NCBI RefSeq assembly: GCF_012273895.1
Contig: NC_052108.1
Location: 3,782,001-3,846,000, forward strand
Direction: 5' to 3'
Source of the DNA: Zerene cesonia
Lineage: Eukaryota; Arthropoda; Insecta; Lepidoptera; Pieridae
Length of the DNA: 64,000 bases
How positions within the stretch are numbered: position 1 is the stretch's first letter; every line of letters begins with the position of its first letter. The position numbers were made by a program, and so were the translations under genes. Positions 1 to 10,727 of the stretch are shown here, one piece after another. The notes under the pieces are model-generated. The model was not told the DNA's origin, searched no databases, and saw nothing but the letters and a program-made list of their open reading frames with translations.

Positions 1-203
1 AATTAATAATGCGATTAATAATATATTCTGTGGTCACGTCTAAGTTTTCATGGTATATATATGATCATTTTTACCTTTGAAACCGCCATAATACAATTTA
101 AATTTTTCACATTGAAGATGTTTTCAAAGTTTAAAGTGGCTATGGATTTCAGTAAATTGTGAAAATGTATTTGTTCCATTTATAATTATATAATGATCAT
201 CAG

Positions 204-3200
204 GGCATACGGCATGCCGTACCGCGGCCGCTACCCGCGCGCTCCGGGCGACGAGCGCGAGCGGTACTACGAGCGGGAGCGGGGCTACGAGCGGGAGCGG
301 GCTTACGAGCGACCGCCATACTATGACGAGTACGGGGTGCCGCCCGATGACGCGGCGCATCATAAGGTGTGTATTCATATAAAGCAACACGTTTCATATG
401 ATCAAAAATGCCACGTATTTGATTCAACTGGTTATTTAATATAGTGTAGTCGCTTTACTCCCAACCTCTCCCCTCGTAATTAAAATCTGACTGCTCCTAT
501 GTGTCACGGGATGCATTTCTTAGAGTGTATTAAAAAATTATATGTATTTACAATTTCAAGCATTGATTGTCCCATAGGTATTATTCATTTATTAATATAT
601 GCCATGTATGTAATGTTGTATACAAAATTTTTTAATCAAAATAAATTTATTTTTTAGTTTTTTTCGATAATTAATTATAGCTATTATAATAATTGATGCA
701 CCATTTACTCAGCGTCGCGTGCGTCCATCCCGCGAGGTGATAGTGCAGCGCGCGGAGGTGGAGCGGCGCGAGGGGCGGGAGGTGCGCGAGCTGCGCGACG
801 TGCGCGACGCGCGGCGCGAGGGCCGCGAGGGACGCGAGGGCCGGGAGGGCCGCGGCGACGAGTGGGCCGACCCCTGGATGAGGGCCGAGCCGGCCGCGCG
901 CCGCCGCCGCGCCCCCTCCAGCGACGACTCGTACTCCTCCTCCAGGTGCGTGCGAGTAGCGTGCGGCGCGTAGCCGCAGTAGCGTGTACGTAGATGTAGG
1001 TCGCGTCTAATAAGTTATTGCTGTAGGTACGGTACGGTGTATGGTAGCGTAACCAGTGGGGTGCAGTTTTCGAGTAGGGTTTTGAATTTGGATTTAGTTA
1101 TTGTTTTGTATTATCGTTGATAATGGTTGACGTGCACTGTACTTTTTTTTAATTTTTATTACAGTATGTTTTTTACATAGATTGATTGATCAAATAACTT
1201 ATTAGACGAGTGGTGATGATGCAATACTTTGTGCACGAAGCATTTGTATAAGTCATAATTTTTTTTGCACTTAATTTTTTTGCTAGAATGCGACCCAGAT
1301 CACTGCACAAAGAATTGTCGTGTCTGTAATTGTCTAGGCCATATTTAAAAAAAGTTAAAAGTATCAGTTGTTGTAGAAATCTACATGAGAACAAATTGTA
1401 TTTGTTTCAATTCGACAATTCATACGTTGACCTCTTGCAAACGTTATTAATTTGTCATTTTTCTCCGTCCCCCCCTCTCCCCGCCGGGTGACGCTTTCAT
1501 AACAAAATCGCGGTGTTTTGGTGAATCACACTGACGATACTCGATCTCTATTTGCATGCCTCCTATCACTCATTGGGTTCCGCTGCTACTCTGCGTGTGT
1601 GTGCGTGTACACGCGTGCACGAGGGACGTGTTCGTGCGCGCTTGCGTGTGTGTGTGTGTGTGTGTGTGTGTTGTGCGTGTGTGTGTGTCGCCCCCGCACC
1701 CCCGCCCTCCGCCCCTCGGCCTTCCCTCGGGCCTACAGCTCTTCTAATTCCAGTTCGCGCAGTTCGGGAACGCCGGGAACGAGGCGCAAGAGGAGGGCCT
1801 CGTCGTCTTCGAGACAAAGGTGAGGGCTTGTTTGTGTAGTATAGCTGATATCTTGTAGTACATATAGAGCATGGTACACTAATTTAGTTGTAATTTGCAT
1901 GTATTTTCTTTTCACTAAGTCTCTTGCGAAATTTGTTTCTTTATGTACATTATTGTTACATTTATAATGATATCTACTTTCACAGATTTTGTTTATGCGC
2001 ATGGTACTATTACAAAACCTTCTTGAATAACTTGCTGTTAAAAAAAAGCTAGTCTTCTCTTTATATTTTTCAGTTAATTAATATGAACTAATGTGCTTAA
2101 CATTCTTCAGCATATGTGTATTATATTAAATTGTATGAATTAATTTTGATTCCTTGGTGTTTTAACTCTTGACTGAGAATAATTTTGATGTTGTGTCTTA
2201 ATGTATTCCACTCTATAATATTTGTACAGCTCATATTATATGAGGTAGAATGAAGAAACCTAGAAAATAAATTCCATGTAAAATATAATACAAATTAGGT
2301 AGCAATGTTATGCAATAAACGGTACATTATGAAAAAAAAAGACATTATAGATTCCCATGTCTTTGCTCTACTAGGATGTTACCTAGGTTTTGATTATGTT
2401 GCGTATATTATTTTAATATTAACCTGCCCGGGATTAAATGTTGAGCCTGATAACGACAAGGCTCATCTGTAAATTATACCTCTACACTTTTTGGGTTATG
2501 AATTTAGATTTATATGTGCTAGTACTAGTTGTGACCCGCGGCTTCACCCATATCGTAGACGATGTTATATAGCTTATATCCTTTCTCAATAAACAGACTA
2601 TACAAAACAAAAAACGAAATCGCAACAGGTGTTCCTTAATTTAACGCGTTCGAATAAACAAGTCTTCAGCTTAGCGCCAGTCTGAGTTAAAGCTGTCTAT
2701 ATTAACTATATTCATTACTCGTATTAAATTCATCTCAGTCGGTTTCGTCGGAATTCTGATTTTCTATTATGTCGCGATATAAACCGAAAAATGGGTGTTT
2801 TAATTATTATTTGGTTTACTCAGGTATATTATAAATGGTGAAAACGAGTGTGCTTTCCATTTATAATCCACCAAGTCAATATGGGCAGGTTAATTAGGTA
2901 AAGAGAAAAGAGTAAATTGTGTGTGTATTAATACACACTATAGTAATAATTTGGGATGTGTATGTATTATGGTATTTATTTATAATAATTAGGTATTCGC
3001 CTAAAAATGTGGAAATGGAATAACTTCGTACCAATTAATTTAAAAAGCAGGTTAATTAATAAAAAAAATATATATGCAAAGCGCCAATTTGTAAAAAAAA
3101 AATATATATAAAAAAAAATGTGTATGTTTTAATTAATAAAATGCCCATCATCCAAAAAAATGAATTTAGATAATTGATAAAATGAGAGTGCTAATCCGTC

Positions 3201-5873
3201 GCTACGTTTAGGCTGTCCCCGTCGGTGATAGTCCGCGAGCGGCGGCTGGCGAGCGCGCGCGCGACCGCCATGAACCCGCCGGCGCCGCGCCGCCGCGCGC
3301 CCTCGCCCGCCGCCGCGCGCCAGCTCGCCGCCAACCCGCCCGCGCCCGCCTCGCACCGCCACAAGGTGAGCTCGTGTACTCATGTGTGAGAGACTCGCTT
3401 GGCGACACTGTAACACATGATATTATTATTATTTTATTCATTTTAATGTAATAGCGGGCAACTGAGCTGTTAGTTCGCCTGATGGTAAACGATCACCACC
3501 GTCAAATGTCTCTGAATGCGCTCCTCGCTTTTAAGGGGAAAAGGATGAGTTAAGGATTGACGACTGGAAAGAAGGAATGGCCTGGGAAGGATGAGGAAAA
3601 GGAAACGGGCCTTCGGTTCCCCCATCCCTTAGTATGGGGCAGATGATGTACATCTGTTTCACCGATCGATTTTCTATAGGGACAAGTAGGTGATCAGCCT
3701 TCTGTGTCCTGCCAAACCGAGATATTTTTTCGTGCGTCCCCATCGAGAATTGAACCCAGGACCCCTCAGTTCTACGCTCACCTCATCATGCCACTATTTC
3801 ACGCCGGTTTCTGTATGTACTTCCCCGGTGCGATCTGGGTCAATTCGTGCAGAAGTGTGCTTGACTGGCAGCTACCCTACCAACACCCGTGCATGGCCCC
3901 AAAGTAAGTTGGGTGCGTGAATAAGCGAGTGTCTGTTTGTGAATGAGTTAATATCAATGAATTTCTGAGTTGGTGAGTGAATCAGTGTGAAAAAAATTCA
4001 TCAACTGTATAATTTGTTATGTTAACTTATCTTTATATGTTTGAATTTTGAAACATTCTTATTTCACTTTAGACAATTGTTAATTAATAAAGTTTCGCGG
4101 ATAGCATTAATTGGTTTGGTGTTAGGACTGAGTTATTGAAATTAAACTTTTTAACAGATTTTTATATGTCTGATGTTCACATTATTATTAAAATACTCAG
4201 CACGGACACAAAATACCAATCATTTAAAGAGTGAGACTATAATCTAAATATTTGCTTTTCAGGATGAAATAGATCCGTATGGACGTACCAAAGTATCGAG
4301 CCGAAGTCGTAACAGAAAAAAGTATTCCCGTTCTTCATCTTCTGGTTCAGGTAAGGAATTCATATTATACTATCGTATATTATAAAACAATGTCTCAAAA
4401 CAGTTTCTCTAATATACAAAGTTCACTTATCGTATCGTAGTATCGTTCTATTTTATATTTAACAATAATGTGTCAATGTTCCGCACAGATTGAGAGATTT
4501 AAAAAGCATTTCAATGCTATAAAACTAAAAATTTAATTGTGCATAGATTTTTCCATTCAGACAGCATAATTGAATAATAAGCAGTTCAATGTGGTTTTTC
4601 ATAAGATAAACTATAAAATGATAACATAATACAGAATCATCATCGTCATCGAGCGAGTCGGAGAGTGAATCTCGCTCATCATCAACATCTGGCAGTTCGG
4701 GAGCGAGACGAGCGAGGAACGCTCGCCTGCTCAACGCTGCTGCTAGACCTAGGTAAATATAATTTTCATTTAACTCTATTTAACTAGCAAAAAGTAGTGC
4801 TTCGTCTTTTATGTTATATAGGGCAACTGAGCTGGTGGTTCGCCTGATGGTAAGCGATCACCACCGCCCATGAACAGAGGAAGGGTAGTGCATCTGTAAA
4901 TGCGCTGCCCGCTTTTAAGGGATAAGAGATAGGGAAAGGATTGACGACTGAAAACATGGAATGGACTGGGAAGAGTGTGGACAAGGAAACTGGCTTCTTC
5001 TTTTGTAGTGTTCGCGGAGATTTCCACATAAATTGACAAATTTTTGGTATTTTATTAGTGTGAATGATAGCTATGATAAAACCCGAAGCCATAGATAGTG
5101 TCACATTTTCTCACTAATCTCAATGGATGTCCGTGACCAGAAAATATATATCCATTAATTGAAAATAATTATTTTATTAGCTGACCCTGTAAACAGTGTT
5201 CTGCTAGTTACTTATTACTAAGGGATATAACATATGAGATTTCTTAAAAATCGATCAAGCCGTTTTCGTGGCAGTTAACACTGACATTAGAAATTTGCAT
5301 ATTAGGGTTAGGTTACCCTAACCAACCAAAGTTAGGGTTCACAGCACTAAAATACCGAGTACTTAAATCTTTTATTGACCTAAGAGCAAGTTAATGATTT
5401 TGATTGTCTATCTTTAGAAATTATAATATCAAAATAATTGTTTTTCTTTAGGATGAATGCGAAGTCTACGGCCGGACTAGCAGCGGCCGTGGCAGTTAGC
5501 AGTAAGAAGGAGGCATCAAGCGAGAGAGGTAAACTAATTATAACTCAATTTTCTTTTTCTAACATAGAAACACTGTTACGTTCGTTTAAAATAATAACAT
5601 TTATAGATAGAAAGAATACATAAATAAAATAAGTACATCTTATAATACAAGCTTTTTTCTGTGCGACAGTTTAATTACAGACCTTAACAGTGCGCAATAC
5701 CACGTTACGTAATATTCTCGCAATTTCCAGAGATTGGCGGCAAAAAACGTTCAGCGACATCACCGGTAGGTGGCGCTGCACCAGCGAAGAAGTCCGTCTC
5801 GAGGCGAGAGGAACTGCTTAAGCAGTTGAAGGCCGTCGAGGACGCTATAGCCAGAAAGCGTTCCAAGATATAA
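204..5873 (+). CDS. ZC3H18: ZC3H18-like nuclear RNA-processing protein, 3' part of gene (8 exons, 5' truncated by window)
   Basis: Coding exons, all with AG/GT borders and compatible phases: 204-366, 713-945, 1739-1819, 3212-3365, 4263-4350, 4635-4752, 5452-5528, 5731-5873 (stop TAA 5871-5873). Joined they give 351 complete codons plus one split first codon. The N-terminal part seen here is a tract of Arg/Glu/Tyr repeats (YERERGYERERAYER), then REGREGREG and a WADPWMR motif. Next come Arg/Ser-rich tracts (SSSRSS, RASSSSRQ), a Pro/Ala/Arg exon, an acidic Ser tract, and a final conserved-looking helix, RREELLKQLKAVEDAIARKR, ending in a basic tail. From memory, ZC3H18 (cap-binding-complex to exosome/NEXT adaptor, nuclear) has an RE/RS-rich C-terminal half and a very similar end; the CCCH finger would lie upstream of the window. 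The name is therefore tentative. Another SR-type nuclear protein is the alternative. Exons 1-4 are strikingly GC-rich, exons 5-8 are not. Confidence 0.75.
1586..1690 (+). repeat. TG/CG-rich microsatellite in intron
   Basis: A run of alternating purine-pyrimidine sequence (TGTGTGCGTG...). It contains an uninterrupted (GT)n block at about 1645-1671 and a second short GTGTGTGT block, ending about 50 bp before the acceptor of the 1739-1819 exon. In the sense RNA it is UG-repeat, the known ligand of TDP-43/TBPH-type proteins. Confidence 0.9.
1739..1819 (+). CDS. 81-nt symmetrical exon of the ZC3H18-like gene (possible cassette exon)
   Basis: This exon codes for a short Ser/Arg tract (about 27 residues, including SSSRSSGTPGTRRKRR). 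It enters and leaves in the same phase (AG|C ... AG|). Skipping it would join AG to the G that opens the exon at 3212 and keep the frame. It is the only one of the seven window exons preceding the terminal one whose length is a multiple of three. A long TG/CG repeat lies within about 150 bp upstream of its acceptor, followed by a C-rich pyrimidine tract. Alternative inclusion is inferred from this arrangement, not shown. Confidence 0.6.
2521..2640 (-). mobile_element. Dispersed repeat fragment (RTE-LINE 3'-end or Helitron-like), in intron
   Basis: Read on the minus strand it ends GGGTGAAGCCGCGGGTCACA then ACTAGT, the '...GAAGCCGCGGG...CTAGT' ending typical of many lepidopteran dispersed repeats. 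A related piece lies at about 52180-52330. It sits in the long intron 1820-3211, whose remainder is AT-rich with no other recognisable content. Confidence 0.45.
3420..3812 (-). mobile_element. tRNA-derived SINE in intron (antisense to the host gene)
   Basis: On the minus strand a tRNA-like head starts near 3812, with a B-box-like GGTTCAATTCT and an A-box-like TGGCATGATGAGG. A body follows, then the stretch GGTGGTGATCGTTTACCATC and an AT-rich tail with an (ATA)n run at the low-coordinate end. The 3' portion recurs at 4821-4997 and the head/body at 41985-42175 within this window, so it is a dispersed family. Confidence 0.7.
4821..4997 (-). mobile_element. 5'-truncated copy of the same SINE
   Basis: The stretch from GGGCAACTGAGCTGGTGG to about GGAAACTGGCTTC matches the body and 3' end of the copy at 3420-3812 in order and strand. 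The tRNA-like head is missing. It sits in the intron between the exons ending 4752 and starting 5452. Confidence 0.65.
5175..5285. mobile_element. LINE 3'-end-like fragment in intron
   Basis: It starts TAGCTGACCCTGTAAACAGT and contains AAAAATCGATCAAGCCGTTT. This is the usual 'tagctgaccc ... aaaaatcggtcaagccgttt' ending of a widespread lepidopteran non-LTR element, recognised by memory only. Just downstream (about 5303-5323) is a GGTTAG/CTAACC hairpin. Confidence 0.4.
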
Positions 5874-6950
5874 CTAGTGTTGAGAACCTTTGGCCTTTAC
5901 TGGCTTTGGACTAGTGTTGTGCTCTATGTAAATCGGTTTTGTGCTTTACTGTTTAGCGAAGGTGTTTCATTATCTGTGTCTTTTTTTGTACTATTATAAT
6001 GTGTTGTAATGTGATCCAACTGAGAAGAAAAACGGCAATGACCTTTATGCGTCTAATTTCATTTGATTGAATATAAATTCGACGTGTTTTAGGAATTTGG
6101 CATTCCGATTTTAATTATAACGAAAGATAATTTAACATCAATATACAATAGTATTTATCGATTATTGATCCTCTTACTCTTTTAATATTTGCCATCAGGC
6201 TATGTTATAGCCTACATTAAGCTTATTTTGTAATTTGAGAATGTATATGATTTCATTAAATCCAATACGAGAGAGTATCAAATTCAAATAAGAAGAGGTT
6301 TATGTGTTAAAACACATACATTCCATGGAAATTTAAAATTTAACATTTTTGCTTCTCAATTGAACAGAAGATAGGTAAGATATTGTTTATGAGCCACAAA
6401 ATAATATTAGAAATCGGTTTTCATTCAATGTATTAATACCAAAAGAAAGGCTTGAGCTCAATTTATTAAGAGATAACAAAATGTTGGTACAATTTCTAAC
6501 AATGAATTACCTTTGTTATATTACTGAAACCATATTGTTTGTGATCTAAGATTTACATAGAAGCATTTTGACTTTCAAAATATTTTGCTATATGACAGGA
6601 GTGTACGCAATCAGTACAAACTCGATGACAAGTCTTGAATAATTATGTTTGGTGTAAGTAATAGTGGCTTTACTAACCATGTTACTGTATTTATGAGGCG
6701 AAACCCTGCTTATAGATGAATACAAAAATAAAATGTTAATGGTAAATAAGGATACATTCTCGTAAAGGTTTTGTAGTAAGGCCGTAGGTGTTAGTTAAGT
6801 GTATTACACCTGTATATGCATATGTTTGTATCAATTTAAATGCAAGTGTAACAAATTATTCAATGTTATCACAAAGTGGATAATTTGCAAAGTGAGGTTT
6901 GTGATTGTAGTGACTGGACGAGTAAAGAATAAATGCATTAGTTTTGTAGT
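5874..6950 (+). other. 3' UTR of the ZC3H18-like gene
   Basis: The stretch is AT-rich and non-coding, running from the stop codon to just past an AATAAA at 6928-6933. An earlier AATAAA near 6725 could give a shorter transcript. The downstream boundary is estimated from the signal, since no transcript data are available. No other gene is visible in it. Confidence 0.6.
6928..6933 (+). terminator. Poly(A) signal AATAAA, ZC3H18-like gene
   Basis: A canonical AATAAA about 1.05 kb after the stop codon, followed within 30 bp by a T/TG-rich stretch (TTTTGTAGTTTGTTGTTTTA) typical of a downstream element. Confidence 0.55.
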
Positions 6951-7249
6951 TTGTTGTTTTATTTTAAAAATAGCTTAATGAAATGAGATTCTATGATCTC
7001 TGGATCCAACGAGGTAGCCTTAAGATAGTCGATATTCGGCATTAACTTCAAATCACACACAAGATTGTCATAGTTTAATGTCTTCTTTTACTCTATGCAT
7101 ATTAAGTAGGATTCTTGTTTCGAAGTTAAGTAAGAAATAATTATCTATGTTTTATTCAAGACACTTCTATGACTACATTTCAGTATCATCTCTGACTTCT
7201 AAATAATTAATTGATTCATAAATAAAAGTAAATATTAGTGAATATAATT
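6951..7249. other. Intergenic spacer between two convergent 3' ends
   Basis: About 300 bp of AT-rich sequence separates the two poly(A) signals. No ORF, repeat or RNA gene is seen. Confidence 0.6.
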
Positions 7250-7255
7250 TTTATT
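7250..7255 (-). terminator. Poly(A) signal AATAAA (TTTATT on +), POP1
   Basis: The hexamer lies 138 bp beyond the POP1 stop codon on the minus strand. It is about 315 bp from the poly(A) signal of the convergent gene, so the two transcripts end nearly back to back. A small perfect hairpin (TTAGGGT/ACCCTAA around TAC) lies between the stop codon and the signal. Confidence 0.55.
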
Positions 7256-7393
7256 TCTTAACAATTAAAATTGCAAATTTCTATTCACTGTGTTAGGGTT
7301 ACACCCTAAAAAGTTCCGACTTTTCTTCCAAATTTTTTAAACATTGTAGAGTCAAGTAGAGTTTCTTATATTGTGTAGGAACAACAAAATAAA

Positions 7394-10086
7394 TTATGAA
7401 TTGGTAATTATCTGGATACTCGCCACTCTATATTTCCTTGATGTTGGATTTCTTATAAGAACTTTATTTATTTTCTTTTCTAACAGTTCCATCAGTGCAT
7501 TACATGCTATATATCCAACAGCACAGCTCTTCGCTTCAGTGAAACTAAATGCGCCTTTAGTGACATAGCCCATTGTTTGTCTGATACATGCATTTCTAAC
7601 ACTATTTACATTAGATGGGACCCATAATTCTCTCATGCTTTTAACATATTCTGATGGTTCACTGTGCTGTATTTTTTGTTTCTTTTCAGGAAGCTAAAAA
7701 CAAGAGATATCATAAAAAATTATCAGCAAATTCATAAATAAATAATAAATAATAATAATTATAAATTTATTTTTAAAATAGGTAACTTACATCTTTAGAT
7801 GATTTTTTAAGTTTTTGTCTCTTTCTTCTTAACTGTTTCAATAATTTCTTATTCTCTTTTCGTTTTTCTTTCCTTTTTTCAGTGTTTGTGTCTTCATGCT
7901 GAGGTTCACAAATAATTATTTTTGATGTTATATCACCTACATTTGGCATACATATTAATGCATGATCTCTCATAACTCCTTTACCATCAATTTTCAAGTA
8001 AACAGCAATCAAGCAGGAATCAGTATTTATAGGGTGTGTATTGAGTATCTGCTTTTTTTTTGTGAAGGATTCCTAAAAAAAAAAGAATTGTAAATGGAAT
8101 AAATTATACAACTGCTACGTCAAAATTTTTAATTGAAGTATAAAACTTACCTGTAGTTCATTTAAAATAACTTTGTCTCTTAATACAAATAACTTATTGA
8201 CATCATTGTTACTCCAATCTTTTAATAAAATATTCCAGGGACATATGAATGGGTTTGATATGCCTAATTTGATATAATTTACTCTTTTACTAGGTGGACG
8301 TCGGAAATAATGTTCTTTTAGTTGGATTTCAATCCTCTTTTCTTCAATTCTACCAGCATTAGAATCTGGTGAGAAATAGCATTCACCCATTTCGTGTGCT
8401 AGATTTTCTGTTTCTCTGAGCCCTCCTGTTCTCGCACCAAACATGACAAATGTTAGCCAGAAGGGAATACCATAACGCGACGGTACTAATATATCCCATC
8501 CACTTCCATAGCCTAAAAAGTTAATAGTACATTTGAGTTACTGTTACTGTCTCATATTAATTAAAATGACAGAATCAGATTGTGTGGGAGATAAAGTTCT
8601 AAGAGAGCTATTTGACTTGTGCTTTTTTTATATGAATTTGTTTAAGGTGATCAATATTGGAATATCTTTATGTATTTGTAACCTGATGCTTACCAACTTT
8701 TTTAGATTCTGGATTTTGTGAACCAGGCTGTTGTATTATGACAACAGGAATACTCTGTAAAGCTGGGTCATCTTCGTTCACCTCCCCAGGTACAATTTCT
8801 GTCATTGTTACATGTTCAATAAATTTAGTATTTGATACAGCATTGTTTTTAACTATATTGCTAATACTTTCATCCCATATAGGAGATGAGGAGGCATATG
8901 ATGGTATATGTGTTAAATTATTATGAGTTGTGTCTGGCTCCAATATCTGGGCTTTGGTACGTTTATTTGGACGACTCCATCTAGGATCTTTAACAATCAA
9001 ACCTATAACCATCCTCGGCGGCAATTGAGCCGGTGAGAATAAATTATTTATACTAGACCAGTAATTAGACTTGTTTTCTATATCTAAGTTAACATTACTT
9101 TTTTTAGCTTCAGCTACCCATTCATTAGAGTCAATATTTTTTATATCTGTCACACATTTCAGTGAATGTGTTAAAATGGCATGACTTTTAGGTCCGGTTA
9201 ATCGAAATCTATTAAAAAGTCCATACATTAAATTTATTTTCACATTCAACGGTTCATTTGTTAACTTTATCCGTTTATTATCATTGTTTTTGGCAACAAA
9301 TGCACATGAGTCTGTAATAATGTTAGTTAAAATAGACTCAATTTCTTTTACTTGTGATGGATGAACAAATAATATAAGAAAAGGCTGTGACTTAGCTTGC
9401 ACCCATACAAATTCAACTTTTCCAATAAAGTCATATGGGTATGAATGTGGATTAAAAATATTAACACAGCCTGATCTATGACCAGATATGTAAGCTTTAG
9501 CAGATATACTTAACCCACAAGATTTATTTGTAATACTATTAAACATTTGTTGAATATCTGCAACAGGTCCTTTAACTTGTATAGGGATATAGTATGAAAT
9601 ATCCCGTAAGAGACAGTGCGCTGAAGATGCTCTATAGCATGCTCTAAATGCTTTGTCACATGGCCTATGTGCTAATCGGTACCCCCATCTCTCCACCATG
9701 TGAAACCTTTTTGCATGCCAAATGTGTGTTTCTAGCCACGCAATTCTTCTCTGTCTCCTGGTGTACTCTTCCAATAGATTGGCTGGTCGGCGTCTATACT
9801 TCCTTGATGGCCTTTTTTGTTTTGGGGGTAAGCCGCTCCTTTTCAATTGCTCCAAATGACCCTCTCGTAATCTTCTTGGCAATCTTTTGCAGTTGTGGCT
9901 CATAACTCGACGTCGCATATGTACAGGCAATGCTTGAAAAATCAACTTAGATTTAGCGGGTCGAAGTATACTTTCAGTCATTGCTGCTATTTCAACGCTC
10001 CTCGATGAAGCAAATTTAAAACTATTCGCTGTATGCGGTAAGTGCTCCGTGCCTCCTAAAGTGGCATCAAAATCTTTGGAATCCAT
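7394..10086 (-). CDS. POP1: Ribonuclease P/MRP subunit POP1, complete (4 exons, 778 aa)
   Basis: Exons on the minus strand: 10086-8694, 8512-8151, 8072-7791, 7693-7394. All borders are GT-AG, and the total of 2337 nt is divisible by three. POP1 is the largest protein of RNase P and RNase MRP; it binds and shapes the RNA subunit for 5' tRNA maturation and rRNA processing in the nucleus/nucleolus. The N-terminal POP1 domain spans roughly residues 20-200. It includes the basic segment MRRRVMSHNCKRLPRR (57-72) and RRIAWLETHIWHAKRFHMV (about 113-131), the family's most recognisable block. The POPLD domain begins at the exon 1/2 junction with GYGSGWDILVPSRYGIPFWL (from residue 465) and GARTGGLRE. 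Residues of about 640-680 are a Lys/Arg-rich stretch, and the end (SRKYRVASIQI) matches the conserved POP1 C-terminus. It is shorter than human POP1 (about 1020 aa). The start ATG has a good context (AGAAATGG). Confidence 0.95.
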
Positions 10087-10400
10087 TTCTGATAGGTTAG
10101 CGTTTTACAATAATATGCAGGAACTAATTAGAAATTTATCTAAATGTGTGTTAAATTAAAAAATATATGAGTATGTGCAATAATCGATGTTTTACAACAG
10201 TCAATTCCATTCAATTCTTTTGCTGGGTGGAAATTATGTTTATGCACATTTACAACAGTCAACAACACATTCCCACATGGCTATGACATTGATGGCTTGT
10301 CAAATGTCAATGTCTTGATCTGATAAATATTAATTTGACATTTGAACGGTCACTCTTGCCATTAAACTGTCATTAACTAATATTAAAAAAGTTTTGTCTA
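10087..10400 (-). promoter_or_regulatory. POP1 5' UTR and proximal promoter region
   Basis: This is the non-coding sequence immediately upstream of the POP1 start. It holds a perfect inverted pair of an 11-mer, TCAAATGTCAA at 10300-10310 and TTGACATTTGA at 10335-10345. It also holds a direct repeat TTTACAACAGTCAA at 10191-10204 and 10249-10262. No TATA box is obvious at a fixed distance. The promoter role is inferred from position only. Confidence 0.4.
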
Positions 10401-10727
10401 CAGTATATTCTAAGAACTGGAAATCCAACTTTTCTTGAAAATTTGCGATTAAATTACAGTGTTTTAAAAACAATTGATCATGTGTTGGTTGTTATACACA
10501 AAGTTTATGTAATAAAATAAGCAATAAATAGCTGTGCCGCGCGGTTTCCCACGTAGTCTATTCCGCTTTGTTTTATTCTATTATATAAGCTCCATTACTA
10601 CCCAATATCAGCCTTGCATCAAAATCCTTTCGGCGGTTTTCGCACAAAAGTGTTACCTACACTAAAATTACAAAAATTACATGCGTAAATTCTTACAAAC
10701 TATCGCGCTAACAATATTGCATCATAA

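Noticed and set aside
1518..1839. Overlapping Cys/Val and Arg/Thr ORFs over the TG repeat
   Set aside because: They are translations of the microsatellite in an intron; only 1739-1819 fits the spliced gene.
5301..5336. Telomere-like TTAGG words (GGGTTAGGTT, TTAGGG)
   Set aside because: Only a few units and palindromic rather than tandem; not an interstitial telomere.
8533..9905. Plus-strand ORFs opposite POP1
   Set aside because: Shadow frames of the minus-strand POP1 exon.
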